Shown: positions 1 through 12,391, counted from the stretch's first letter. The stretch: 64,000 bases of DNA from Sanghuangporus weigelae (GCA_033182465.1 CP137318.1:868001-932000), one strand, 5' to 3'. Numbers and translations: made by a program. The notes: generated by a model not told the origin, from the sequence alone.

Positions 1-11
1 TGTTTTGATAG

Positions 12-99
12 ACAAGCGATGATCGATGAATTCGATTTGGACCAAGACGGGGAAATAAACGAACAGGAATTCATCGCTATAATGACAGACGATGCGTAA
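12..99 (+). CDS. Centrin/calmodulin-like EF-hand protein, last exon only
   Basis: The last exon of a gene that begins left of the window. It encodes a complete final EF-hand loop ([12 protein letters not shown]) followed by FIAIMTDDA and a stop at 97-99. The loop has Asp at positions 1, 3 and 5 and Glu at 12, so it should bind calcium. The preceding QAMIDEF and the short tail resemble centrin/Cdc31 more than calmodulin; Cdc31 acts at the spindle pole body and in mRNA export. Bases 1-11 look like an intron end (tttgatag), leaving the first codon split and most likely Leu. With only 29 codons visible, another EF-hand protein cannot be excluded. Confidence 0.7.
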
Positions 100-646
100 T
101 TTGTATCAATATCGTTACGCGCACTACTTGACACCGTTCTTCTCCCTGTTCTTCGCCTGCGCCGTGCCTCACTTGATTCGTATCTGATGTGGTATATTTC
201 TTCTGCTCGGACGAGTTGTATTATTTAATTTCGTTTTTTTGCTGCCTGCCATTGGCTCTGCCATCCGACGAAGCATGTGTATGATTATTATGACACGCAC
301 ATAATCTCGTTTCAGTGCCAGATCTAGAATCATAGTCAACGCGTCCAAGGATCGTTAGATCTTTCCCTCCTACTCATCCAGCCCGGTCCGTTACGGTCTT
401 CCGAAGGGTTGTGTACCGCGATCACAAGATTGACGACGGAAGTTCAGAATGAGCCTACATGCGGAGTCTATTCCAGCGAACGGTCAAGACTCCTCAGAAA
501 CGCTTCTATGTTTTTGCTTGTGACCCCGACATTTGCCCGAATTTCTATCAATTCTCGAGTGGCACCATGCGTCAAGGGATTGAGTGCTCTTTAAAACTTG
601 GGTTGGCACTTCGTAGAGCGATGAAACGTCTCTGCATGTGAGGATA
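100..646. other. Intergenic, centrin 3' end to mannanase promoter
   Basis: No coding exon is convincing here. It should contain the 3' end of the centrin-like gene and the promoter of the downstream glycoside hydrolase. Two overlapping open frames at about 409-641 show no recognisable motif. Confidence 0.5.
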
Positions 647-3004
647 ATGATGGGACTCTGGTCTGTTGCCGCGGCCGTGTCATTTGCTCTTGAGATTTTC
701 TCTGCTGTATTGGGCGTGTCTGCGCGCCCGCGTCGTGTTCCTCTGGGGTTTGCTACAACGGATGGAACTCAGTTCGTAGTTGACGGGAAGCCTTTCGTAA
801 GTCATCCGGCTTTATAACGGTTTCTTTGATGGTAAAAATACTGACTTGAATCCTCCAGAGTTTTGTCGGCGCTAACTCCTACGTTAGATTCCTGATCAAT
901 TTTCAAAAAAAAAAATTCCATGGCTGAGATGTTTATGCTTCAAGTGGCTTCCTCTCCTGTTGACGGAACATGATGTTGAACTGACATTCCAAGGTATGCG
1001 CGAGCAAGGAATCAAGGTGGTGCGGACGTGGGTGAGCAGCAACATTTAATGGTATTAAGAAATTAGTAGATACTGGTTCTTTCTCGTGAAGGGTTTCAAT
1101 GCGATCAATGCGACTGAGCTTCCGTACGCTCTCGATTCTGGATTGACATACTACCAGGCTGGTTCATTTCATTCCAATGGGCTTGGGTTCAAGATTTGCT
1201 GATTATTTTCCCTTCTGGTTCATCAGGTCTGGAAGAGCAGCCAGTGGGCGCTCAATGACGACTCTCAAGGCTTGGAGAGGCTCGACAACGTCGTGAAGAC
1301 GGCGGCAAAGTATGATATTCGCTTGATCGTTACTTTGACGAATAACTGGTAAGAGGCAAATCCGGATAGTACACAATTTGACCTGATCGCCGGCTACAGG
1401 GTTGGATATGGGGTGAGTATTCTGGAAATCCATTCGGCAACAGCACCAACTGACAGAACTTCCAGGGCTCGGACTTGTATCTTAACTGGATGATTGGCTC
1501 GAATGCAACACATGATCTATTCTTTACGGATAGAAATGTGATCTCAGAATACCGTAAGTAATGCATTCGACCCACTTCCGATCATTTCTTCTACCCTTGA
1601 AACGATGTTGTCTTCTTAGAGAGCTATACAAAGACAATCGTGGAACGATACAAAGATTCTCCTTCGATATTCGCTTGGGAGCTTATAAACGAAGCGCGTT
1701 GTCTGAGCGACTTGATCCCTGCTGGCCCGAATTGCGTGCCTGGTTCCGACACGCTGCATACGTGGTATCGAGAGCAGAGCGACTTTGTTCGCAGCCTGTG
1801 AGTATTCATAATTATTCAAATGAGATGCGTCGTCATTAAGTTTGAACGTCATCTGACAGTGATCGTTTCCATCTGATCACGAGTGGTGGCGAAGGTCAAT
1901 TTTACTGGACTGATCCACCCGTGATGTACGCCGCGAAATGTCTTGCTGCCAGACAAGGATATTAAGCAGATGTATTCAGATGGTCCAATGGTATAGCTTC
2001 AACCGATTATAACTTCGACGGGCGGGGTAAGATCTTGATTTCTCCTTGGTGACGAGGAGAATCATCGGATCTCTGTTCGCAGCCGGAGAAGATTTCGACA
2101 AAGATCTACTGTTACCGAACATTGACTTTGGTGTATACGTGAGTACTAAATTGCTATGCATTGCTACTCTTATTGAATCGGATTGATATGTTCAATAGCA
2201 CATGTATGCCCAATCTTGGTATTCACAACTCGACTTTCCCGGCTCCAACTTCTCGATCACGGACTGGGGATTAGACTGGATTCAGGCCCATGCTGACTGT
2301 GTGTCATATTTCTCATCATTTCGGTTAGAGTATGACTTATATATGCTTAAACACGCGCTATCCTTGAAGCTGCTAATAAGGCAGGAAAGCCGCTTGTCCT
2401 TGAAGAATTCGGTCTTTCAGGATTAGGTAAGAGCCCCATTCTTGCAATGGTATGTCCACCTAGAACTGGGATCTTTAGATAACAAGACATCCATCTATCC
2501 AGCATGGGTACAACGGGCTTTAGATACGAAACACGGGTAGGTTGCTAACTCTTCGTAGAACTACGCCTTTGTTGTGATGTCGATAGCTGATCAAACTCAA
2601 TAGGGGGTACGTGTCCATACCTTATAAGGGTGCACTTCAATTAACTCACTCGACCCAAGTATTATGCCGTGGCAGTTCGGCCAATTGGGTTTGACGGAGG
2701 ACGAAGGAAACCATCTGTTCAAATACAATGATAGGATCGTAGATGGAGTAGGTCCGCACTTAAGAATAGCAAGGAATTGTCCTCACAGTTGAACTTCCCT
2801 TTATAGGCGTCTCCGAATGACGGTGGGTCTTCTCTTATATGCTGTGCAAAGAAAAACTGATACCAAACATGGATACTAAGGCAACACGATCTATCCGAAT
2901 CAGACTAAGTTGGTTGGCATCTTTACGTGAGTTCCTTCGATTCTTTGGTCGTCCGGAGTTATCAACTGGTATCCAGCCGGGCGGTGAGGATTATGAGTGA
3001 GTGA
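647..3004 (+). CDS. Secreted mannan endo-1,4-beta-mannosidase (GH5_7 type)
   Basis: A heavily spliced gene for a secreted glycoside hydrolase that should cut the beta-1,4-mannan backbone of hemicellulose outside the cell. The product starts with a hydrophobic signal peptide (MMGLWSVAAAVSFALE) and enters the enzyme fold at GFATTDGTQFVVDGKPF, with VGANSYW and GIKVVRTWGFN as typical early GH5_7 strands. The catalytic acid/base Glu lies in WELINEARC (about 1680-1700). The nucleophile Glu lies in LVLEEFGLSG (about 2392-2420). It ends near IMPWQFGQLG and a short tail. No carbohydrate-binding module is visible. Several exon borders, especially around 1160-1230 and 1900-1980, are uncertain. The assignment rests on motif order; a related GH5 endoglucanase is less likely. 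Confidence 0.82.
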
Positions 3005-3873
3005 AGTGGTTGAGTTGATGACGATAGATGATGTTGTCGGTAGTCCACTACTTGGGTGTCATATTAGAGAAGATCAGTGATATCAGACACTGAAACAGAG
3101 TTGGCGAGGAATCTGATTTGTCTGATATCAGAAAGAGCCGAATATTGTCTGGGTGGGTCACTACGAACATACTCTTTGTTTTATCTTCAAACATTGTAGT
3201 CCAAATTGAAATTGGTTCATCAACCGTCGAGTGAGCATATTGATAGATATCCAGCCAATCCGGTTCATGAACAATGTCTGTGTGTGTCCAGTGAAAAACC
3301 TAGCCCAACGCTTGCGGCGCTTGCCTTCTCACGAAAACCCAGATAAGGCAAGTGGTTACTAAACACGAATTCATACATTGGTATGCTTTATCATAACCCC
3401 CCCCCCCCCATGATCGATGTTTTATTAATTTGTCATGACTCGCATTGTATTTCTGGCATTGTTGATTCCCAACTTATCATCATGATTCTACTCTGGTTGG
3501 ACGGCCATCATGAAGTGTGATATGTAGAGGTCAATTTCTGTCGTCGTTAAACATCTGTTCTCCTTCTATCCGCCTTTGTGCGCTCAGCGCACAATATTGG
3601 CGATTCTTTGTCTTCAGATCTTTTCATACTCTAGATATCTTGCGCAAGAGACGATAGACCACGTCCGGTGGTCTTCTTAAAGACGAAGCGGATTATTTCC
3701 AGCACAGTTAGTCATAATACCTTGAGGCATTCGATTATTAACGAAGATTCAACAGTCCAGCGAGTCAAAGAGAGCACTTACCTCGGCATACAGATCGCCT
3801 CACTGAGGCGGATTTGGTGAAAACTGTTGGTCGTACCTGGGAAGAGGCAGACCATTGAGTCGTTCTTCACTAA
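3005..3873. other. Intergenic region downstream of the mannanase
   Basis: No coding exon is recognised. It contains a 12-nt perfect inverted repeat (3078-3089 with 3119-3130) just after the mannanase stop and a run of about 13 C at about 3398-3411. An upstream exon of the next membrane-protein gene may lie in its right-hand part, but none could be fixed. Confidence 0.5.
3078..3130. repeat. 12-nt perfect inverted repeat
   Basis: TGATATCAGACA at 3078-3089 is matched exactly, in reverse complement, by TGTCTGATATCA at 3119-3130, leaving a 29-nt loop. It lies about 75 bases after the mannanase stop codon, so it would fall in the 3' UTR. The core TGATATCA is itself palindromic. Its function is unknown. 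Confidence 0.6.
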
Positions 3874-5368
3874 TGCCATTGTTGGACTATTCCCAAGCTT
3901 TGTGGAAGACAAATCCTCCTGCCCATCCTCGTTCTCACCGTTCTGTTCTCGAAGCGAGTGAAACGTCATCCGGTTTTCATCAGCTTCTGCATTTCTTGGA
4001 TACTCTCATCAATCATATACTCACTGCTGTGAGCATGTGGTCTGATTCATCATCTCCATGTCGCTTCTTGCTCACCGTGCTCGTGCTAGTTTATATCGTG
4101 GCCGCAGTAGTGACGACCTTCTTTCTTTGAATCCATCATACACTGTTTGTCTTGTCCAGGCATCTCTAATAAATGGGATTCAGGCAATGTGAGTGGTTTC
4201 TATTCACTTAACCCAAGAAGTTACCGATCTGAATGATAGGACAAGCTGCACAAATCTAACCCTTGTCATACATGTAAGTCAAATTTTTATATAAATATTT
4301 TTCCCTTCAAGACTTACACTGACCCCGAGACGTGCAGTTATGGCAGTTGATGAGGCAGTGCTCTGCGTCCGAGCATAGAGGGATGGGCTTCTCCTCGAGA
4401 AGCCGAAAGGAGATGCTATTTGATTATGCTGTAGGTCTTCTTACTCGAGGCTTTGGAGTCCGTCTAGGGATGACCACTTGCTCAGGTCTTGGTCACTCCG
4501 TACCTTATCTTCATTTCCTTCACGGTGGCCATAATGGTGGCAAGTTATCTGTGTTACTGTTGATCTTAAATTTCAAGGTATAACTCTATATAGATTGGAG
4601 GGAAACCAGCTGAAAGTGCAGATGGGAGCGGATTCATTCCGGACTCCAATCTATCAATTCCCGGGGCTTTCTATTGTATTATCCTTCAAAATGCGGATTT
4701 CTCCCATTCATTGGACCCAGGTTTGAAAATGTGAGTTATTAGGATTGGTGCATGATAACAATCCGACTGACACACTTCCCAGCTCACGCTCCGTTGTTGG
4801 TTTCTGCTGCTCCATATCTCTGATTACAGTTGGTTTTGAAGGCACGTCAATCAATGTTTCACAATGTCTTCTGTGCTTCATGCTTGCCTTCCAGTGTCAA
4901 TTGCAATACTAGCCTACCGAAAACGAACCTTTTTGAAACGAAATACCTTCAATTGGATGGCGCTTTTCTCTCGCATTGCGTTATTCCGTGGCTATCGAAT
5001 TGTTGCAGTGATGTATTCAAGTTTGATTCATGCTAGTTCATTAGCGTGAATAATAATTATGAGTTTCTCCAGCTTGAACATTGTACTCATTGACCATCCA
5101 GATATGTTGCTTCTAGTTGGAATATTCAAGAATTTTTTTTTTCAACGGTGTCATAGATTTCTTCAATGCTGCAAGTGCGTCTGCAGCTCGCCCTGTCACG
5201 GAATTCACAATTCTAACCACAATTCTAACCACACGCTATCAAGCTCCATTTATAGTCTTTGTTGTGTTTGCTTCGGAAAAGGTAATTCTCAGCCTGGTAG
5301 ATTATAGTATAGACAATGCTGCCGAGCAATATTTTCGAATTCTGTCCTATATCTCTATCTTACAGTAG
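3874..5368 (+). pseudogene. Multi-pass membrane protein, basidiomycete orphan type; possibly broken at the N-terminus
   Basis: Several short exons spell hydrophobic helices in one conserved order: ILLPILVLTVLFSKRVKRHP with FISFCISWILSS (to 4028), then LYRGRSSDDLL and CLVQASLINGIQAM (4088-4190), TNLTLVIH (to 4274), VTPYLIFISFTVAIMV (to 4539), an exon with GAFYCIILQ (4594-4730), VVGFCCSISLITVGFE, AILAYRKRTFLKRN, and finally APFIVFVVFASEK ending at 5368. From memory this resembles a seven-helix family of unknown function common in Agaricomycetes; no database was searched. Two introns (4540-4593 and 4842-4894) seem to use GC donors. Near 3900 the expected start, IVGLFPSFVED, lies in a different frame from the following RQILLP, and no in-frame ATG is found. 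That suggests a small indel, a missing first exon or a decaying gene. The last exon join is also uncertain. Confidence 0.45.
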
Positions 5369-5740
5369 CAAAGCCCAGTCCCTGATTACATCCACTAAGG
5401 ATAGGAAATATTACATTGCATAACTGACACTGTCCGAACGTAATCATGAGGGTGGTGCAGGCAGGAAACAAGGGGATGTGTGATGCGCAAGAGAGTGGAA
5501 AATGTGGCAAGAAACGCCACCGGTGTATCCTGAGAGCTATGCAGCAGAAGGGGTATAGGTAATACTAAGCGTCTAATGGTTGAAGTATTCAATAGTGTCC
5601 CTAGTACTCATAGTCCCTACGATCCGCCTTCTGCAATCTTGAAGTTTTCCGGCCAAACATGCCTTCAGCTATTAAATATAATATCAGAACGGTCAATTAG
5701 AAGTGAAACTACGGGACACAAACACATGGGATGGAGCTCA
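5369..5740. other. Intergenic, convergent 3' ends
   Basis: Lies between the membrane-protein remnant (+) and the four-helix gene (-). Short open frames occur on both strands, but none has a recognisable product. Confidence 0.5.
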
Positions 5741-7006
5741 TCAATCCGACGTACCAGGGTGCGCTTGCGTGTTCCCTGGTCTTGCCAGGTCACTGGGGTT
5801 CATATTTCCGTATGCGTACCCGGAGTTCCCTCCGAAGTAGTTCGCACTGCCGCCAAATGCTTGAGGTGTTGGTTGCGGTTCGTGCGCGTACACATTGGAA
5901 GGATACGAAAAGCCACTTGTACCACCGTAGGGCGGGTTGTTGTCGATGGAACCATTACGCGTATTTGCAAAAGTTCCTTGACGTTGCGGGGGATACGCGC
6001 CGCCACCCGTAGCGCTCGCGCGTTCCGAATAAATCGAGCGGGATTCCGTTTGTGGTTTCTCTGCTAAGATCGTAGATACACTTGCAGCGCTGTCGTTCCT
6101 AGTATGTCCAGTTCCACGCCCAATATCGCGTGTGAGAGGTACGGTTCCTTCACGGTCGTCGTCAATCGAGGGCCGTGCGTCCCATGGATCTGCGCGGTCA
6201 GCCAGCGGAATGGCACCACTTTCTACTCCAGTGACGGAGTATATTGACTTGTATTCATCATGGTCTCGGCGCTGGCCAGTGCCATAAGAAGAAATGACAG
6301 TGTATAGATAGAACTGATGTATTAACACGGGCATGAGAAAATCCGAGTATTGTCATCAATGATAGAAACGCCGGTAGTCAACGACAATTACGAACCTGCA
6401 TGATGGCAAGGAGGAGCCAGAGGCCTCCCATAAGGCCCACAGTGACCCAGGTGAATATATTGCACAACGTCTCGCTTTCGTTGAGAGTGTCGGTTCCTGC
6501 TATTGTTGTCGAGTTCGAGAAAAAGTCACTTTCGCAATCTTGGAGGGCAGTGTCGTGTCGCGCTGCTGAAATAATAATCCAGGTGGCCGCTACTGCGAAG
6601 GCGGCAACGGTGAGCATGATATGGATTGTCGTGTATCGACGGAACATGATGGCTTTTTCCTGAAGAATATCGAGTTAGGTGGATTCATTACAATGTATTG
6701 GAACATGATGAACGCACCTTGACTACACCCAAGAAGCCGAAGACTTGCACGCCAGCAGCTACGAAGCATATAATTGCAAGAACAATTTTCGCAATGCCCG
6801 GCACAGAAGCGCCTACAACTACAAGTGCACAATAACGATATTAACATCACTCCAGCGATCGATACAAAAGAAGAATACGGACTTGACGGTGTCGCTAGAG
6901 CAAGAATGCCGACCAGCAGACTGAGAGTAAACTGTTCTACTAGAGCAGCATAAATGCCCGCATTCATGACCGGGATAGCGCAGCAGCAATAGTCTCGCGG
7001 TTTCAT
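5741..7006 (-). CDS. Four-helix (tetraspan, MARVEL-like) membrane protein
   Basis: Four exons (7006-6883, 6818-6718, 6659-6396, 6313-5741) give 353 residues with consistent splice phases. The start MKPRDYCCCAIP is Cys-rich, which suggests membrane-proximal lipidation. The four helices are roughly AGIYAALVEQFTLSLLVGILALA, IAKIVLAIICFVAAGVQVFGF, a segment starting IHIMLTVAAFAVAATWIIIS, and WVTVGLMGGLWLLLAIMQFY. A loop with several potential N-glycosylation sites lies between helices 3 and 4. The long C-terminal tail is polar and low in complexity, rich in Gly, Pro, Tyr and Ser, and is probably cytosolic. The function is unknown; similar predicted proteins are common in basidiomycetes as far as I recall. 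It is transcribed away from the NPC2-type gene across 400 bases. Confidence 0.75.
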
Positions 7007-7406
7007 GGTTGTCTTTGTGTGCGTTACTATGACTTGACCGCTCGGCTAGTGTCAGTGACTGCGTAACTGACGATGTGCTATCCAACCGGCGAAATGGTTT
7101 GAGGATATCGTCCAACAGAGCAAGAAGGTACTGATAATGACGGTAAGCGTGAAGGAATATGATGGACAAGAGACCAAGCAGCTCTGCGACGCCATGCTCG
7201 AGCGCAGTCCCACACACACAGCCTGCAGATAACACGTGATGTTTGGGTGTCCAGGGTCTACATGCAAGACCCCAAGGACGGAGCCTGACGTATTTGGAAG
7301 ACTTTGGCGTGTTTGCTTGTTTGGATCCGTACTTGTTCCTCACCTCAACGACGATAACGACGACACCGACGCCCTCCTTCATTGTACATCTCCACGACCT
7401 GACGCG
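7007..7406. other. Divergent promoter region
   Basis: Separates the start codons of the four-helix membrane protein (-) and the NPC2-type gene (+). Both promoters must lie here. No clear TATA box was seen. Confidence 0.5.
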
Positions 7407-8142
7407 ATGAAGTACTTGAATCTTCTTCTTGTTTTGCTTGCACCACTATCTGTCGTGAGCGGATCAGTGGTGTTGCAGGAGAATGCTGTGCAGGTCCAAG
7501 ATGAACCTGTGAAGACCACCGAGGGTTGGGGATGGGAGGACTGCGGTATGTGTATCCATCTCGACAAAGCATTGATGACACTAATGGACGGGTAAAGGTG
7601 ACCCTTCGGACCCCATTCAGATCAAATCCATTGAGGTCTTGCCTGATCCGCCGAAGCCAGGAGAGAATATGACTGTGAAAGTATCAGCCTATGCTCAAGA
7701 GCGAATTGAGGTGAAAAACATCTGGTAAACAGTATGACAATTGACTCAATATGACAAATACAGGATGGCGCGTACGCGGATGTGATGGTAAGGATCGGTA
7801 CCATCAAGATTTTGGACAAGCGTTTCGACTTGTGCGAGGAGGCGTAAGTCTGATATTTGCGATTACTCGATAGGGGTACTCATCCACTTTGATAGACGCA
7901 ACGCCGAGGCCGATGTCCAATGCCCCGTCGAAGAGGGTGATCACTTTGTCGAACAGACTGTTGCCCTGCCAAGGGAGGTGCCTAGAGGTCAGCGCTCCAT
8001 CTTGCAATCGCTTTTATCGATACTGACTTGAATTATAGCGAAGTTCCTTGTTCAAGTCCGCGGATACACCGTCGAAGATGACAACTTGGTCTGCACCGAC
8101 ATTACTGTTGACTTCAGACCCAAGTTCCCTCGTATCTGGTGA
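7407..8142 (+). CDS. NPC2: NPC2-like phosphatidylglycerol/phosphatidylinositol transfer protein (ML domain)
   Basis: A four-exon gene for about 175 residues. The signal peptide is MKYLNLLLVLLAPLSVVSGS, followed by a short propeptide and one ML (MD-2-related lipid recognition) domain. Features of the fungal NPC2/PG-PI transfer family are the Cys in EDCGDPSDPIQI, the PKPGENMTV strand with a potential N-glycosylation site, the cysteines in DLCEEA and DVQCPVEEG, and the closing strand NLVCTDITVDF. Family members bind lipids or sterols in the vacuole lumen and pass them to the membrane partner Ncr1/NPC1. All exon joins keep frame and the length is normal for the family. Confidence 0.88.
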
Positions 8143-8632
8143 AAGTATCATTGCGAGGAGAAGATGGTTTGATACACGGTCTGGATATTACGTATTCCGA
8201 GAGCTTCGTCTGCGTCCACACCTTTGATGAGATTATCCGATGCATTGCCCATGCTTGTACATTCACTCTGATCTAATTGCATGATTGATTTTTGATATTT
8301 TGATGTTTGATCGTGTATCTACACCAACCTTTCGAGTTTTCTCAGATGCAAGCGTGATTGGGGCTGAACGCGGACAAAAACTCTTGGCATCTTGAAATGG
8401 TTCAACAGTAAGTTTCACAACTCCTTTGCTTATCCGTTTCGATCCATGGTGCTCAGTGATCCTGTCTGGAGTTCTTATCCTATCCTACAGTCTAGCGAGT
8501 TTCCATTACCATAACTGTAGTCTTTCGTTGAACAATCTACACGCAGAATCGTTGAGAAAATATATTTGCGCCTATTGCACCAAGGTCTTTATTCAAATAA
8601 GTATATCCTCACAGCCAAGAAAGATAAATAGG
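8143..8632. other. Convergent intergenic region
   Basis: Lies between the 3' ends of the NPC2-type gene (+) and the amidohydrolase (-). It should contain both 3' UTRs. No coding exon is supported. Confidence 0.5.
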
Positions 8633-11600
8633 TTAAAATAGCTCGACTTGACCACGGCGAGGTGAAATGATCCCCACAACCTTCGCTTCAATGTTGAGTA
8701 AACCGCCGCCTTTCGTTACCACGAGGTCCCTCTGGGATGATGTTTCGACCTCAACACCTAGCAATCTCTCAACATTCGTAGAAGCTATTGCGAGTGCATC
8801 GGATTCGCTTATCTGACCACCTGCTTCGATATATGCCTACAATAAAGTCAACTCAGCATCAGTTCTGGAATTGACTAGAAAATAGAGTGACGAAGAGAGC
8901 GTACCCAGGATACGTCGAACCGCGTGTTATGTGCAGCCCATGGTGCGATACTTGACGGGAGATTTCCACCGGCAACTCCAAAGCCAACCGTGACATTATG
9001 CCTCATCAACCGAACGAGCGCGCTTTCCTCAGATAGCGGAGGTCCTGGTAATCTGAAGGCAGCGTAAATGATGAGAATACAAGAGACAGATAATCGAATG
9101 AACGATACGTACATGCGCCTCTGATCCCATGTCGCAGGAAAGGGACGAACAGGATTCAGTATGACTCCGACTCCTGCTTCTCCCAGTTCTTGTGCGAGCA
9201 GATGAGCTTCCGATGCGCCCGTCAAAGTCAACCGAAGAGCTGTTCCTGTAGTAAGCTCAACTTCTTTCTTAAGCGTTAGCAGAGTCGCTATATGGTCGGC
9301 ACTGTGTACGTCGATAACCAATGGTATCTCGCCCTGTAATTTGCGTTCTCTAGTAAACACCATAGGTCGGTGGTATTAGCGATGAGTGTACTGACCGTCA
9401 GAACCTTGTCAATCCAGTGGCCAAGATCACCCTCTTGCTTTACCGTGAGTAACCTACGAAGCGCTGCGATCTGTGTACTGACACTAGGTTGTCCGACAGA
9501 GCCAATGGAGAAATGTAGTGCCGTGACTTCCTGGATCACGGCACCAGGGGTGGTCTTTAATGGTGCACCTGTCGAGAAATGCGCACTAAGACCAGCAAGA
9601 AAGCCATTGGACGCAGGTGCTGTGATAGCAGAGGTAACTCCGGCTCTAAATGCCAGTAGTGCGTTTCTTGTTGCGAATAATAGGCCGTCTGCGGCGCGAA
9701 TGACGGAATACTCGCCAAGTATTTTGGGTATATTTTGCGAGAAGGCGTCGAGGACTGTGCCATCGGTGGTCGAGTCTTCCATCCCGATCTCCTGCAAGCC
9801 TAGGTCTGAGCCGAAGGATACCAAGCCAGGAGCAATCGAGCCTCCTTCCAGATCAATGAAGATAACATCGTCTGAAAATAAGAACGACGCGCAAGAGCCT
9901 CCACAAATAATTTCTCCGGCTTTTGAAACGACTACACCATGATCTTCAACCGCCGTACTCTGAAACTCCCCTGTAGTACCGTCAAGGCTCCATACATAGC
10001 TGACATTGGTGAATATGACGATTGATTCCGACGAAGCATTTCGAGGAAGAAGAGGAGGAAGGCCCTCGTACTCAATCGTTTTCTTTGTTTCCTCGTCGAA
10101 GTTCGGAGCTTTCGGTACCTGCTGTAGATATTCTGACTTTGCTACAACGTGCGGGGACTTTAGCTGAGCAATGCCATCAATGAAGACCTGATTCGGTGTA
10201 GCACTCAGTTGGAGAGGATGGCTGTCCCACAGTACGACATCTATTCGATCCAATATTCATTAATGAAAGACCAAATTGCTAAGCACTCACCAGCATCGTA
10301 TCCTTCGCGAATATAACCAATACGATGATCATAACCGATGACTCCCGCGGCTGTGCTCGTGACGGATGCAAGAGCAATATTTGGAGGAAGGCCGTGGTAA
10401 TGAGCTTGCTGAGCTTCATGCAGCAAATACCTCGATATAATAGCAGCATCTGATATCTGTTCAGAGGGATGGCTACATTGGCTGTGGATGACTACTTACG
10501 GTCACTCTGAATAGCAAGCCATTAAACCAGTAGCTTTGATCAACAAGTTACAGTTCACTCACCTTCATCACAACCCTTAATCCCGCATCGTGCAATATCC
10601 GTGGTGCGTACACAGAGTGTCTGAAAGCTTCACGTTTATATCTCGAGAACGAGGCGAACATTGCCGAGGCGGGAGGAGTGTCTCCGCAAATTTCAGATTA
10701 GATAGCCAAAGCAAATCTAGTGGTCCTACGTACCGCCATACGCCTTCTTGAGTAAGTCTGGAACGAGATACGTCTCATGTGCGTGATGAAAAGCAGCAAC
10801 GGGAAATTTGAATTCATTGGACAACTGTAGCGGAGTCAAATGTTACAAAGCGGGGAATTCTGGTGAAAAAACCATCACTTACACGGACAAAGTTATCTAG
10901 GTCAACTGTTTCGTAGCAGTGTGTTTGGACCTACGTATTGATTATATAGCATTTGACAAACTATATAGTTGAACGGATAAACCTACCCTGACTTTGCCGC
11001 GGAGGATATCGACAGCCGCCTCCCACTGCAGCTCCTCGGGGAATTTAGCATTGTCATCTAGTTCGCCTTTGAGAGCCTTTTCGCAGAAACTATCCTGAGA
11101 TTCTTTGATTTGACGAGCCGTGTCATACCTAAACGCCAAAAAGCTTCATATGCAATGAAAATGATGCCTCTGTAAACAGGACATACGTCGAACGGAGTTG
11201 CCATACAGAGTCCATTCGAACTTGGTTAAACACTCGAGCTAACTTAAATTATGAATGCCTGCCTGCTTACAAGAGATAATAACCTCAAGACATTACTTAC
11301 ATGGGTTCTCCCCTTATTTTCATTGGCCAAACGCTCGCTTAACGTTTTCTTGGGGTTTAAGCAAGAGGTCCGTACTTACCGCAAGCATGTCTGAACGGGA
11401 AAATCAGACCAGAATAGAAGTATTACACGACGGTCTTACTTCATGTGTCTCCACCGCGGTTTCTTACTGTAGTCGACCTCCGATCCATTCGTTCCGTACG
11501 GAGGTTCAAGGAGCAAAGAAGTCGGAGTCCGTTCAGAAGTAGGCCGCAACTTAATTGCAAATGCTTGGCCACCTGTTCTTGCAGGTGGTCATATAATCTC

Positions 11601-12391
11601 ACACCGAATATCCTCAAAAAAATGCTCACCTATAGCGTTCGCGGAACCAGGTAATATAAGACTTGTCGTTAAGCCTCCAGCGATTGCCAGTTCGTAGGAA
11701 GCATCGTGGGTGTTCAAGCCATCAAGGGAACGAAGCCAAGGTTGTGTGGGACCTTTAATTGAGTTCCCATCGTCTGCTCCACTGAGTTCAGGAGCTGACT
11801 CAACAGCAATGTGCGAATGCACATCTACGATGCTATTAGAAGATGTAAGGGCTTGTCACCATAGGATTGGTCACGGTTAACGAACCCAGGGGTGAGCCAT
11901 GCGCCGTTAGCGTCAATGATATTTAAATCGAGTTCCTTCTTGTTCAAAAGAACGTTGGTCTGCGAAGAGTCCGAAAGGATCTGCTTGATAATTCCACCGT
12001 CGAAAAATACGTCACCAGTAATGACTTCCGTTCCATCCGAATTTCCCGTCCATATCGTCGCATTCTGGACTAAGGTTGCCTTCGTACCAGGGACGAAACG
12101 GTCTGACACCTCTCTTTCGTAAAAGTCCTCTGGCGGCCCGGGCTTTAGGTCCAGCGCTCGACAACGCGCGAGGATGTCTGGAGAAAGTGTTCGCGTAGAA
12201 TCCGGACGCGAATTAGACCAAAATAACGCGTTTCCACAGAGTGAGTAAAGCAAGAAAGACGCAATGACAAGACCGAACGCCCACCGCCGTTGGACGGTTA
12301 GAGTGCGATCACGCCGACTAGTAGAAGCGTTGACATTACTCAATCCCAAGTCGTCATCAGGAAGACCAGTGAGTTTGGAGAATAGCGACAT
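8633..12391 (-). CDS. Membrane-anchored amidohydrolase (double metal-dependent hydrolase, CE9-like annotation)
   Basis: A long, many-exon gene encoding roughly 950 residues. A cytosolic N-terminus (MSLFSKLTGLPDDDLGLSN) precedes one membrane helix (WAFGLVIASFLLYSLCG), so the bulk is probably lumenal or extracellular. The first hydrolase unit begins with NATIWTGNSDG, carries the metal-binding pair in DVHSH, and continues through GGLTTSLILPGSANAIGGQ, HAHETYLVPD, MKSDHPV and GVIGYDHRIGYIREGYDADV. A second, divergent unit starts at VIFTNVSYVWSLDG and lacks an obvious HxH. Homologues in basidiomycetes are often labelled carbohydrate esterase family 9 or imidazolonepropionase-like; the real substrate is not known. 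An upstream in-frame TTG codon was not used. It is divergent from the unknown gene at 12833. Confidence 0.8.

Noticed and set aside
3874-5368. Treating the multi-pass protein as a Ste3 pheromone receptor partner of the precursor gene.
   Set aside because: The helix sequences do not match Ste3 motifs and the two loci are 57 kb apart.
5576-6067. A 163-codon plus-strand frame.
   Set aside because: It is antisense to the well-supported last exon of the four-helix membrane protein.
9370-9942. A 190-codon plus-strand frame.
   Set aside because: It is antisense to the amidohydrolase exon and has no recognisable domain.
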